The notes under the pieces were generated by a model. That model made no database searches, was not told the DNA's origin, and saw only the letters and a program-made list of their open reading frames with translations. DNA of 37,459 bases, taken from the NCBI GenBank assembly GCA_024638625.1, contig JAHEJY010000014.1, positions 1-37,459 on the forward strand. Direction: 5' to 3'. This DNA is from Actinomycetes bacterium. GTDB lineage: Bacteria; Actinomycetota; Acidimicrobiia; Spongiisociales; SHLN01. Made by a program: the position numbers and the translations under genes. Below, one piece after another: positions 17,291-26,045 of this stretch; positions within the stretch are counted from its first letter, which is position 1; the number at the start of each line of letters is the position of its first letter.

Positions 17291-18367
17291 TCAGCAGCCG
17301 CCAACGCTGCCGGCATCTACGCCTTGACAGAGCGTCGCAGCATCGATCCAGCCTGCATCCAGTACCACGTTCAGGTTGTCCTGCGTGATCGGGATCGGTG
17401 CCAGAAGAATCGCAGTCATGGTGTTTCCACCAGGCGACTCGAACTCGACCGTTCCCGAAATACTCGACAACGGAGTCCCCTTCGCCAGCTCGGCGGCCGC
17501 TTCTCCGGCAGCCTTGCCGAGCTCACGGGCATCCTTCCAGACGGACACCGCCTGAGTGCCGAGCGCAACCCGGTTGAGAGCAGCAGCGTCGCCGTCCTGG
17601 CCGGAAACCGGCACGATGCCGGCCATGCCCTGGGCCTCGAGCGCCGCTACCACACCGCCGGCCATGCCATCGTTGGAGGCAACAACCGCATCGACCTCGT
17701 TGTTGTTCTGGGTCAGGAACTGCTCCATGTTGGTCTGGGCGACAGCCGGATCCCAGTTGTCGGTATAGGACTCGCCAACGTTGACGATGTCACCGGCATC
17801 GATCGCAGCCTGGAGAACTTCTTGCTGGCCACCGCGGAGAAAGTCGGCATTGGCGTCGGCGGCATTGCCCTTGATGAAGACATAATTGCCTGCCGGGACG
17901 AGCTCGAGAATCTCGCGTGCCTGCATCCGACCGACCTCCACGTTGTCGAAGGTGATATAGAGAGCACCGGGGTTCTCGATCAAGCGGTCGTAGGCAACCA
18001 CCGGGATTCCCTGGTCGAGCGCACTCTGCACCGCCGGCAGAATGGCAGTGCCGTCCTGGGCCAGAATGATGAGCGCGTCTGCACCCTGGGATATCAGCTG
18101 CTCGACATCGGCCAGCTGCTGTTCTGCAGATGAGCCGGCGTCGGTGCTGATGTAGCTGGCTCCGGCCGCGTCCAGAGCTGCCTGGATGGCAGGCTCGTCC
18201 GACTTGGCCCAGCGCTCTTCGTTGTAATTGTTCCAGGAGACGCCAACGATGACATCCTCGCCGCCAGATCCTCCGTCCGCAGTTGTCTCGGTTCCGGAAT
18301 CGTCACCGCAGGCCGCAGCAATCAAACCGAACACCAGAATGACAAGTAATAGTCGTACGTGTTTCAC
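17291..18367 (-). CDS. Sugar-binding lipoprotein of ABC importer (XylF-type)
   Basis: A 358-residue periplasmic-type binding protein. The GTG at 18367 follows GGGAGG and gives a short basic and hydrophobic signal ending in LIAAAC, with the lipid-anchored cysteine at residue 20. A Gly/Thr-rich linker follows, then two Rossmann-like lobes. SWNNYNEERWAKSDEPAIQAAL, QLISQGADALIILAQDGTA, IPVVAYDRLIENPGA and VVASNDGMAGG match D-xylose-binding XylF proteins; the Tyr-Asp-Arg in YDRL is a sugar contact in that family. It delivers a pentose to the permease. Xylose is the best guess for substrate. Confidence 0.9.
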   Translation of the reverse strand: MKHVRLLLVILVFGLIAAACGDDSGTETTADGGSGGEDVIVGVSWNNYNEERWAKSDEPAIQAALDAAGASYISTDAGSSAEQQLADVEQLISQGADALIILAQDGTAILPAVQSALDQGIPVVAYDRLIENPGALYITFDNVEVGRMQAREILELVPAGNYVFIKGNAADANADFLRGGQQEVLQAAIDAGDIVNVGESYTDNWDPAVAQTNMEQFLTQNNNEVDAVVASNDGMAGGVVAALEAQGMAGIVPVSGQDGDAAALNRVALGTQAVSVWKDARELGKAAGEAAAELAKGTPLSSISGTVEFESPGGNTMTAILLAPIPITQDNLNVVLDAGWIDAATLCQGVDAGSVGGC

Positions 18368-18532
18368 GTGTTCCTCCCTAAAGGACACCAATCAGGTCGT
18401 CTCGTGACAACCATGTAGGCGGCAACCTTACACATCTCCTGCGAACTGGTCACAGCGGCACGCTCGCCGGTCGGACGTACCGTATTCCGGCTAGCGTGAC
18501 ACCCCTGCAGTCCAGAGAGGCGGACGATTCCG

Positions 18533-20182
18533 ATGCGGGTGCGGATCCTCATCATTACCGTGTCTTTGATCGCGGTCGCTATCGCCAGTTGGCGGATGTT
18601 CTCCGGTCCCGGGACCGAACGCCGGGATGAGCCACCAATCCCCGAATTCGTCGATGTCACTGCTGTCTCAGGAATCGACCACCGTTACGAAGGCGGTTTC
18701 ACGCATTTTGTAGGGGGTGGCGTCGCGGTGTTCGACTGCGACCAGAACCGGCTCCCGGACCTGTTCTTCGCCGGCGGAGCCGGAGCTCCCGCGCTGTATC
18801 GGAACATCAGCCATCTCGGTGGCGAGCTCCGGTTCGCATCCACGACCGACCCGTTGGTGGACGGAATGAGCGGGGTGACCGGTGCCTATCCGATCGACGT
18901 CGACGATGACGGCCTCACCGATCTGGCGGTGCTGCGGGTTGGCGAAAACATGCTGCTGCGCGGAGTCGGCGACTGCCGGTTCGAACGGGCCAACGAAACA
19001 TGGAACCTCGATGGCGGCGATGCGTGGACCGTCGGTTTCAGCGCGACATGGGAGGACGGATCCCGGCGCCCGACCCTCGCCTTCGGAAACTACCTGGCCC
19101 TCGATCAACAGGGACAACAGTTCGGTGGGTGCGGCGACCACATGCTGTTCCGGCCGGGTGGCGCCGGCGACACCTACGACGAACCGATCGTCATCTCGCC
19201 CGGCTACTGCTCATTGTCTCTGCTCTTCAGCGATTGGGACCGCAATCTGGGGAGCGACCTCCGGATAACCAACGACCGTCACTACTACCGGCAGGGTGAA
19301 GAACAACTCTTCGAGATGGTCGATGACCGGCCACCCCGCCCGTATACCCGGGATGAGGGTTGGCAATTCGTCCAGATCGAGGGGATGGGGATCGCCAGCC
19401 ACGATGTCACCGGCGACGGGGTTCCGGAGATATTTCTGACCAGCATGGCAGACAACAAGCTGCAACAACTCGCTCCGGACGCCGGCGGACCGGAGTACGG
19501 AGACATCGCGTTTGAGCTTGGGGCGACAGCTCACCGTCCGTTTGTCGGATCGGACGTCTCCCCGTCGACCGCTTGGCATCCGGAGTTTCAGGATGTCAAC
19601 AACGACGGGATCATCGATCTCTTCATTTCCAAGGGCAACGTCGACGAAACGGCAGGCTTTGCGGTCGACGACCCGAACAACCTTCTACTCGGCCAGCCAG
19701 ATGGAGGCTTCATCGAACACGCCGAGGAGGCGGGCATCGTCGACTTCGGTCGCAGCCGGGGAGCCGCCCTGGTCGATCTCAATCTGGACGGTCTGCTCGA
19801 CCTCGTCTACGTCAACCGGCAGGCACCGGTTCGGCTCTGGCACAACGTCGGCGCCGGATTGGGCAACTGGCTCGCCATCGACCTCGAACAATCGGCGCCC
19901 AACATCGACGCCATTGGTTCCTGGGTCGAAGTAAAGGCCGGGAACCGGAGCCAGCATCGCGAGCGAACCATTGGCGGTGGCCACGCCGGCGGGCAACTCG
20001 GCTGGATGCATGTTGGTCTCGGAGCCGCCGAGAACGCAGAACTTCGCGTACAGTGGCCCGACGGGGCCCTTAGCGATTGGATCGAGGTCGACGCAAACGG
20101 TTTCGTTACGATCGACCGGCCCGGCAACGATCTTCGCATTTGGCAGCCGGAGGCGATTGCGGCCGCCAACGGGAGGGAGTGA
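18533..20182 (+). CDS. FG-GAP/VCBS repeat protein with ASPIC/UnbV domain
   Basis: A 549-residue protein with an N-terminal signal anchor (residues 3-23). It has several calcium-binding FG-GAP-type repeats with the DxDxDGxxDL pattern: FDCDQNRLPDLFFAGG, IDVDDDGLTDLAVLR, HDVTGDGVPEIFLTS, QDVNNDGIIDLFISKG and VDLNLDGLLDLVYVN. They probably fold as a beta propeller. The C-terminal 120 residues (NWLAIDLEQS...GSWVEVKAGNRSQ...LRVQWPDG) are an ASPIC/UnbV domain, so it belongs to the CRTAC1-like family. These are exported proteins, mostly of unknown job. It starts a three-gene rightward unit; its stop lies 4 nt before the M24-like start. Confidence 0.85.
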   Translation: MRVRILIITVSLIAVAIASWRMFSGPGTERRDEPPIPEFVDVTAVSGIDHRYEGGFTHFVGGGVAVFDCDQNRLPDLFFAGGAGAPALYRNISHLGGELRFASTTDPLVDGMSGVTGAYPIDVDDDGLTDLAVLRVGENMLLRGVGDCRFERANETWNLDGGDAWTVGFSATWEDGSRRPTLAFGNYLALDQQGQQFGGCGDHMLFRPGGAGDTYDEPIVISPGYCSLSLLFSDWDRNLGSDLRITNDRHYYRQGEEQLFEMVDDRPPRPYTRDEGWQFVQIEGMGIASHDVTGDGVPEIFLTSMADNKLQQLAPDAGGPEYGDIAFELGATAHRPFVGSDVSPSTAWHPEFQDVNNDGIIDLFISKGNVDETAGFAVDDPNNLLLGQPDGGFIEHAEEAGIVDFGRSRGAALVDLNLDGLLDLVYVNRQAPVRLWHNVGAGLGNWLAIDLEQSAPNIDAIGSWVEVKAGNRSQHRERTIGGGHAGGQLGWMHVGLGAAENAELRVQWPDGALSDWIEVDANGFVTIDRPGNDLRIWQPEAIAAANGRE

Positions 20183-20186
20183 TCTC

Positions 20187-21557
20187 ATGGGAGCGCGACT
20201 GGCGGAGTTGGAGCTGCCTGATTTCGGATCGCCTGCGGAACCACCCGAAATCACCGGCGATATCTATAGGGCCCGCCTGGATCGGTTGCGAGCCGCCGCA
20301 AGCAAGCGCTACGACTACCTTCTCGTGTGGGCTGATCGGGAACACAGTGCCAACGTTTCCTATCTGACCGGCTTCGATCCCCGATTCGAAGAAGCGCTGC
20401 TGATTGTCGGACCGGGCGACGATCCGGCGATCCTCGTCGGAAACGAATGCTGGGGGATGGCGGGCGCCGCTCCGGTCCCGCTGCGCCGGCATATGTTCCA
20501 GGATCTGAGTCTGCCTGGTCAACCCCGGGATCGATCGCGCACTCTGCGAGAGATCCTCGCGGAAGAAGGGCTGGCGGGCGGCGCCCGCGTGGGAGTCATA
20601 GGCTGGAAAACCTACGAGCGGCCCGATCAGGTGGATGTGCCGGCGTATCTGATTGATGAGCTCCGCGATGTGGTGGGATCGACGGGGGTCGTGGAAAACG
20701 CCGTCGATCTGCTCATCCACCCGGCACACGGTTTGCGAGTTATCAACGAGGTTGAGCAGTTGGCTGCTTTCGAGTACGCCGCCTGCCACACGTCGTCCGG
20801 GGTTCGCAGTCTCATGTTCGGGTTGCGGCCCGGCCTCACCGAGCAGGAAGCCGTGCGACTCCTGCAATGGAACGGCATGCCGATGTCCTGTCACCTGATG
20901 CTGACTGCCGGGAAACGGGCGCAACTCGGATTGCTCAGCCCCGGTCCCAGGCCGATCCGCCGCGGTGACCCGTTCACGGTCGCCTTCGGGGTGTGGGGCG
21001 CTCTCAATTGCCGCGCCGGATTCGTGGTCGAGGATGCCTCCGAGCTCCCCGCAGACATATCCGACTATGTGGAGCGACTCGTAGGACCGTACTTCGAGGC
21101 CATCGTGGCCTGGTATGAGGCACTTCACATCGGTCAGACCGGAGCGGCCCTCTACGACATCATCGATCAGCGCCTCGGTGACCCTTTCTTCGGAATCTTT
21201 CTCAATCCCGGCCACCAGATCAGTTTGGACGAATGGGTCAACTCTCCCATCGCGGCAGGTTCGGACATCGCCATAACAGCTGGCATGGCATTCCAGGTGG
21301 ACGTCATACCGGCTACGGGAACCGACTATTTCACCACGAATATCGAAGACGGAATCGCCATCGCCGATGAACCTATGCGCTCCGAGTTCGCCACGCGCTT
21401 TCCAGATGCCTGGCAGCGCATCGAATCGCGCCGGGCTTTCATGCGCGACCACCTCGGCATCGATCTGCAGCCTGAGGTGTTGCCGTTCTCCAATATCCCG
21501 GCGTATCTGCCACCCTTTCTGCTGCGACCCGACCGGGCCATGACCATGCTCAGCTAG
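20187..21557 (+). CDS. M24-like (creatinase/aminopeptidase P fold) protein with degraded metal site
   Basis: A 456-residue protein starting at the ATG at 20187, with GGGAGGGAG overlapping the previous stop, so it is translationally coupled. The N-terminal lobe (RLDRLRAAA..YDYLLVWADREHSANVSYLTGFDPRFEEALLIV) is the creatinase N-terminal domain. The C-terminal part follows the pita-bread pattern: GLRPGLTEQEA, DPFTVAFGVWG, NPGHQISLDEW, ITAGMAFQVDVIP and IEDGIAI. Active M24 enzymes use two Asp, one His and two Glu; here both Asp positions (normally in a DxG...D pattern) lack Asp and one Glu is Asp in QVDV. It is probably not a normal dimetal peptidase. Confidence 0.78.
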   Translation: MGARLAELELPDFGSPAEPPEITGDIYRARLDRLRAAASKRYDYLLVWADREHSANVSYLTGFDPRFEEALLIVGPGDDPAILVGNECWGMAGAAPVPLRRHMFQDLSLPGQPRDRSRTLREILAEEGLAGGARVGVIGWKTYERPDQVDVPAYLIDELRDVVGSTGVVENAVDLLIHPAHGLRVINEVEQLAAFEYAACHTSSGVRSLMFGLRPGLTEQEAVRLLQWNGMPMSCHLMLTAGKRAQLGLLSPGPRPIRRGDPFTVAFGVWGALNCRAGFVVEDASELPADISDYVERLVGPYFEAIVAWYEALHIGQTGAALYDIIDQRLGDPFFGIFLNPGHQISLDEWVNSPIAAGSDIAITAGMAFQVDVIPATGTDYFTTNIEDGIAIADEPMRSEFATRFPDAWQRIESRRAFMRDHLGIDLQPEVLPFSNIPAYLPPFLLRPDRAMTMLS

Positions 21558-21616
21558 CGGGAACACCGGGGCCGCACCGGCCGTTACCCCTGAGAGAGAA
21601 CGAAGAGGTTCAGCCG

Positions 21617-22666
21617 TTGGACGAAGGCACACACGCCACGGACCCCGCCGCCACGCCGGGGCATTGGAAACCGGTCTTGTTGGTCATCACCGTTGGGCTG
21701 GGCTTCTTCTTTCTTGTTTGGTCCGACTGGCTTGGCGACACCCGGCCGACCCGCCTGGTCGGGCCCGTAAGCGATTACGACCCGGTGTCAGCCGGCGAGA
21801 CCCTCCCCGCGGGCTACCGGCGCGCGCTCGATCGTGACCAGATTCTGCCGGTTTACGAGCCTGAGTTCACGAGCCCTGACAGCGTCGAGTGGCCACCCGA
21901 CATGCTGGTCATCGGGGTCGCAGGCAACCTGACCTCCAAGGCATACCCGGTTACCCATCTCAACCGCCGCGAAATGGTGATTGACTGGTTGGACGACGAT
22001 CCGATCCTTGTCAGCTGGTGACCTCTGTGTGCTACGGCGATGGTCCATCGCCGCGAACTCAACGGAAACGAGTTGGTATTAGGCAATCAGGGAGACCTGT
22101 ACGGCAATGCGATGACGTGGTTCGACCACACAACCGGATCGGTTTGGAGTCAACCGCTCGGCCAGGCAATCCTGGGACCCCTGGCAGGCAGCCGTCTGGA
22201 ATTGCTGCCGTCGACACTCACGACCTGGCAAGCATGGCGGACGGCAAACCCTAAAACCCTGGCGCTCGACGTCGAGGGTTGGCCAACCGGGTTTCATCTC
22301 GAGGACATGGCCATCGTCGTTGACCGGGGCGGATCGGCCGCTGCCTACGCGATCGAGCCGCTCAGGTCGGTTGGGGTCGTCAACGACGTGGTGGCCGGGG
22401 TCGAGCTCGCCGTAGTGATCGACCCGGCCGATCCCGCTAGATGGGCGGTGTTCAGCCGCAGGCTGGACGACTCCGTTGTCGAATTGGCCTTTGCCGAAAC
22501 CGGCTTGACGGACCTCAGGACGGGAACGGTATTCGATCCGTTTTCCGGAGCCGGCGTTCGGGGCACGCTCAGCGATCAGTCGCTCGACCGGATCCCGGCC
22601 TTTACGGCATTTCCGGATGACTTTGCCCGCTTTTTCCCCGCTGGAAACCTCTGGCCGCAGCAATAG
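21617..22666 (+). CDS. DUF3179 protein with in-frame TGA, candidate selenoprotein
   Basis: A TTG start with AGAGG upstream gives an N-terminal membrane anchor (KPVLLVITVGLGFFFLVW, about residues 18-35), then a DUF3179 domain: DRDQILPVYEPEFTSPDSV and PPDMLVIGVAGNLTSKAYPVTHLNRREMVID, up to DPILVSW. Codon 135 (22019-22021) is TGA. The same frame resumes with PLCATAMVHRRELNG and continues with GNAMTWFDHTTGSVWSQPLG and GPLAGSRLELLPSTLTTW, ending at TAG. The family motif here is CPLCG, so the TGA replaces its first cysteine, giving UPLC, a UxxC redox pattern. Total 349 residues with Sec. A SECIS-like hairpin follows. Alternatives are a pseudogene or a TGC/TGA sequence error. Function of DUF3179 is unknown; the motif suggests thiol or selenol redox, perhaps on the outer membrane face. 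Confidence 0.8.
22035..22053 (+). promoter_or_regulatory. Bacterial SECIS-like hairpin after in-frame TGA
   Basis: CGGCGAT (22035-22041) and ATCGCCG (22047-22053) form a perfect 7-bp stem with the 5-base loop GGTCC. The first loop G is 20 nt after the TGA, and both first loop bases are G, which agrees with the known bacterial SECIS rule (a G in the first two loop bases, about 16-37 nt after UGA, stem of 4-16 bp). The GGUC loop is also that of the E. coli fdhF SECIS. Confidence 0.65.
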
Positions 22667-22683
22667 ATCCAGCGGGATCGCGT

Positions 22684-23919
22684 CTACAGCAGATGGAGAC
22701 CGGCGTTGTACTCCGCCATGCGGACGCCGTCCGCACTGCGGACAAACGTGCTGATCGCCGTGTTGTCGACGAAGCTGAGGCGGTCCCGTTCAGGATGGCC
22801 GAGCCCCAACACCCCCAGGGCCAGTGCCTTGATCGCACCGGCGTGCGACACGACACTCACGTACTCTCCGGGGTGGGTATCCATCAGTTCGTGCATAGCC
22901 CGGTCCATGCGAGCTCGCGTTTCTTCGAGGGTTTCGCCGCTGCCGCCGCGGGCGACGTCTTTGTGTTCGCCGAACATCTCCTGAACAAGCGGGGCCCATT
23001 GCGTGAGGATCTCGGCGGTAGTGAGTCCCTCCCAATCACCGAGGTGCATCTCGATCACGTCCTGGCGTTCCATCTGTTGGACCCGCAGTCGTTCCGCCAA
23101 CTTCTGGGCGGTGTCCCGGGCGCGCTCGAGATTCGAGTGATAAATCACATCAGGAACTTCGTACCAGTTCGACAGTGCTGTCGCTTGTTCATGGCCCCTA
23201 TCCGTAAGGGGACCGTCGGTGTGGCCGTGCCACAGTTCGGCCACATTGGCGTGCGTCTCACCATGGCGGATGAAGCTGACCACTTGCGCGCCCTGTTGGC
23301 GCTGATCGACCGTCCAGGATCCGGGCGCTCCGAGGTGAGTCACGTCGTTGAACCGGAGCAGTGACATCGCGCCGTTGTACAGCCCGACCTCGGTGATCGA
23401 GGTGTTCTCAATCCGACCAAGCGGACGCACCCTCCGATCGGAGAGGCCCAACACCGATCTCGTCATCGATGACACAACCCCGCCGTGGGCCACCACCACG
23501 GCGTGATCACCGACATCCAACCGGCCGACCAGCTCCTCGAAGGCTGCCTGAACCCGTTCATCGAGGTCATAGAGCGACTCACCGCCCCCGAGCTTCACCG
23601 GTTCGCCTTTTCGGAACGCTTCCAGTTCGGGCCCGAAACGCTCTGCCGCTTCTTCCCGATGCATTCCTTCCCATGAACCGAGATGGATTTCGCGCCAGAC
23701 TGCGTCCGTTTCCACCGCAAGCCCGAGTGCCGCAGCGGTTTCGGATGCGCGGCTCAAGTCGGATGCCAGTACCAGGTCGGGCCCGAAAGCTGCCAGCCGC
23801 TCCGCCAGCTTGCGGGCCTGAGCACGCCCGAGCTCGCTGAGGGGAGAGTCACTCTGGCCCTGCCAGTGTCCGGAGGCGTTGGACTCAGATTGCCCGTGTC
23901 TGATGAAGGTAATCCGCAT
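22684..23919 (-). CDS. Tandem double-domain histidine phosphatase
   Basis: A 411-residue protein with two full phosphoglycerate mutase-like domains fused head to tail. Domain 1 has FIRHGQSESNA at residues 4-14, HLGSWEGM and VVVAHGGVV; domain 2 has FIRHGETHANV, HLGDWEGL and SVVSHAGAI. Both keep the RHG catalytic histidine and the second histidine, so both may be active. Such cytoplasmic proteins (CobC, PhoE-like) hydrolyse small phosphate esters. The ATG at 23919 is chosen since the protein then begins MRITFIRHG. It is divergent from murI and converges with the DUF3179 gene with 17 bp between stops. Substrate unknown. Confidence 0.87.
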   Translation of the reverse strand: MRITFIRHGQSESNASGHWQGQSDSPLSELGRAQARKLAERLAAFGPDLVLASDLSRASETAAALGLAVETDAVWREIHLGSWEGMHREEAAERFGPELEAFRKGEPVKLGGGESLYDLDERVQAAFEELVGRLDVGDHAVVVAHGGVVSSMTRSVLGLSDRRVRPLGRIENTSITEVGLYNGAMSLLRFNDVTHLGAPGSWTVDQRQQGAQVVSFIRHGETHANVAELWHGHTDGPLTDRGHEQATALSNWYEVPDVIYHSNLERARDTAQKLAERLRVQQMERQDVIEMHLGDWEGLTTAEILTQWAPLVQEMFGEHKDVARGGSGETLEETRARMDRAMHELMDTHPGEYVSVVSHAGAIKALALGVLGLGHPERDRLSFVDNTAISTFVRSADGVRMAEYNAGLHLL

Positions 23920-23987
23920 CGGCCGCCAGTGTACGGCCAAACCGCCACAACACTTCGCCGCTCAATCTTCGATAGCCTGATGCCCAC

Positions 23988-24773
23988 ATGGACGACCCAA
24001 CCCGGCCCGGTGTCATCGGCATTTTCGATTCAGGCATCGGCGGGATCTCGATAATGGGTCGAATCCGGGCCCAACTCCCGAATCAGCCCATGATCTATCT
24101 GGCCGACCAGGGCAACGCCCCGTATGGCCCCCAAACGCTCGATCAGGTGCGCATCCACGCCCGGGATGCGACCCGCACGTTGTTGGGACGAGGCGCCGAC
24201 GTCATCGTGATTGCGTGCAATACGGCATCCGCCGCCGCGCTCCACGAGCTCCGAGACGAATTCGGCGATGTGCCGTTCATCGGTATGGAGCCCGCAGTGA
24301 AGCCAGCCGCGGCCGGCTCCGAAGCGAGAAAGATCGGTGTCCTGGCCACCGAAGCGACGTTCCAGGGCAAGCTGTACGCCAACGTGGTCGACCGCCACGC
24401 AACAGGCGTCGAGGTCATGGCCCAGGCATGCCCGGGCCTGGCCGACCTGGTGGAGACCGGTGATGTGGACCGGCCCCGGGCAATCGAGCTGGTGGCCTCC
24501 TTCGTTGAGCCGCTGGTCGCTGCAGGAGTCGACACGCTCGTTCTCGGCTGCACGCATTACGCATTCGTCGCCGACCTTATTTCGACCGTTGCCGGTCCCG
24601 GCGTCGAGATCATCGACCCGGCCGACGCCATCGCCAAACAGGTTGGCCGCGTGCTCGCCGACCGTGATCTCCTGGGCACGAAGCCGACGAACGACATCAC
24701 GTACATCACGACCGGCGACACCGTCGCGTTCGATCGGCAGCTGGAATGGGTGGCGACACGGCTCTCCCGGTAG
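23988..24773 (+). CDS. murI: Glutamate racemase
   Basis: A 261-residue racemase of family length. IGIFDSGIGGIS has the conserved DSGxGG, YLADQGNAPYG the substrate-binding segment, and the two catalytic cysteines are Cys77 in IACNTAS and Cys188 in LGCTHY. It makes D-glutamate for peptidoglycan in the cytoplasm without a cofactor. A TAGCCT -10-like box at 23973-23978 lies 9 nt upstream of the ATG and no ribosome site is seen, so the transcript may have almost no leader. The transporter gene follows after 9 bp. Confidence 0.95.
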   Translation: MDDPTRPGVIGIFDSGIGGISIMGRIRAQLPNQPMIYLADQGNAPYGPQTLDQVRIHARDATRTLLGRGADVIVIACNTASAAALHELRDEFGDVPFIGMEPAVKPAAAGSEARKIGVLATEATFQGKLYANVVDRHATGVEVMAQACPGLADLVETGDVDRPRAIELVASFVEPLVAAGVDTLVLGCTHYAFVADLISTVAGPGVEIIDPADAIAKQVGRVLADRDLLGTKPTNDITYITTGDTVAFDRQLEWVATRLSR

Positions 24774-24782
24774 CGTGACGCG

Positions 24783-26006
24783 GTGGACCCGGATCTCAAC
24801 ACTACGCACGTCTCTTCACTTCGCTCGCCTGCCCTCATCGCGCTGCTCGTAACGGCTTTCTTCGTAGCGCTCGGTTTCGGGCTCATCGTTCCGATCATCC
24901 CCACCTTCGCGCGTGAGCTCGACGCCACGCTCGACCAGGCCGCAGCCGTGGTTTCCGCATTCGCCCTCGTGCGCCTGGCTTCGTCGGCACCGGCCGGCTG
25001 GATCTCGGATCGGCTGGGTTCCCGGAGGCTGATCATTGCAGGACTACTGATCGTGGCCGCCTCGTCCGCGGCGATCGTAACGGCCGATTCCTACGCGGAT
25101 CTGCTCGTCCTGCGCGGCATCGGCGGCGTGGGCTCTGCCGCCTTCGTCGTTGGCCTCGGCCAGTACCTCGTGCTCACCATCCCGAGTCGCGAACGAGGCC
25201 GGGCTCAAGGGCTCCTCCAGGGAGCATTTCTCAGCGGTGGGGCGTCGGGGCCGGCTGTCGGCGGCCTGCTCGTCGACAGGTTCGGCCTCACCTCCCCGTT
25301 CTTCATCTACGCGCTCACGCTGGGTGTGGCGGCAGTGATCGCCTATCTCTACATCGCCGACGTGCGGGCCGACTCCCGCCCGACGCCCGAGAGCGATCGA
25401 GGCCTGCTGGCAGGAGTGCTCTCCGATCAGACCTTCTGGATCGCCATGCTCATGGCGCTCACCCTCAGCTGGGCCACCCAGGGTATTCGAGCCTTCGCCG
25501 TCTCGGTATACGGTATCGAGGACCTTGGCATGACGCCCGGCGAGGTCGGTCTGTTCCTGACCGTTGCGGCCGTCGTCCACGCAGTGGTGCTGCTACCCGC
25601 CAGTCAGCTCATCGACCGATGGGGGCGGCGCCCCATGGCTCGCCTGGGGTTGCTCATCTATGTCGCCGCCGTCGCATTTATGGCGGTGTCAACGAGCCAG
25701 GAGCAACTGCTGGCTGCACTCGTCACTCAGGGCGTGGCGATCGGGATCGTATCTTCGGTGCCCGCCGCTGTCGTTGCCGACATCTCTCCCGCGCCGGTGG
25801 CCGGTCGGGTGGTCAGCTTGTCGGCCATCGCCGCCGACATCGGCGTCGTGGTGGGTGTCCAGACGATGGGCTCGATCTCACAACGCGCCAGTTTCGCGGC
25901 CGCATTCTGGGTGACAGCCGGACTGTTGGTCGTCGCCCTGGCCTCGAGCCTGTTCATGCGCGAAACCCTCGAGGTAGAAGGCGCCGCCGGCTACGAGGCT
26001 TCCTGA
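24783..26006 (+). CDS. MFS transporter (DHA1-like)
   Basis: A 407-residue membrane protein with about twelve hydrophobic segments. The GTG at 24783 is the likely start. FGLIVPIIPTFARELDATLDQAAAVVSAFALVRLASSAPAGWISDRLGSRRLIIAG holds the loop 2-3 motif (GWISDRLGSRR) of the drug/H+ antiporter DHA1 group, and LQGAFLSGGASGPAVGGLLVDRFG is motif C of antiporters. It should export a small molecule with proton entry. Substrate unknown. It is 9 bp after murI and probably in the same transcript. Confidence 0.87.
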   Translation: MDPDLNTTHVSSLRSPALIALLVTAFFVALGFGLIVPIIPTFARELDATLDQAAAVVSAFALVRLASSAPAGWISDRLGSRRLIIAGLLIVAASSAAIVTADSYADLLVLRGIGGVGSAAFVVGLGQYLVLTIPSRERGRAQGLLQGAFLSGGASGPAVGGLLVDRFGLTSPFFIYALTLGVAAVIAYLYIADVRADSRPTPESDRGLLAGVLSDQTFWIAMLMALTLSWATQGIRAFAVSVYGIEDLGMTPGEVGLFLTVAAVVHAVVLLPASQLIDRWGRRPMARLGLLIYVAAVAFMAVSTSQEQLLAALVTQGVAIGIVSSVPAAVVADISPAPVAGRVVSLSAIAADIGVVVGVQTMGSISQRASFAAAFWVTAGLLVVALASSLFMRETLEVEGAAGYEAS

Positions 26007-26045
26007 TCTGTGGGCGTCTCGTGGGGAACCCGACGAGCGCTCATG

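Noticed and set aside
20106-21632. Minus-strand open frame of 508 codons
   Set aside because: It lies opposite the M24-like gene, which has a coupled start and family motifs. The antisense product is Arg/His-rich and motif-free.
21617-22666. Explanation of the DUF3179 split as a simple frameshift
   Set aside because: Both parts are in the same reading frame (distance 423 nt between starts, a multiple of three) and only one stop codon lies between them, so no frameshift is needed.
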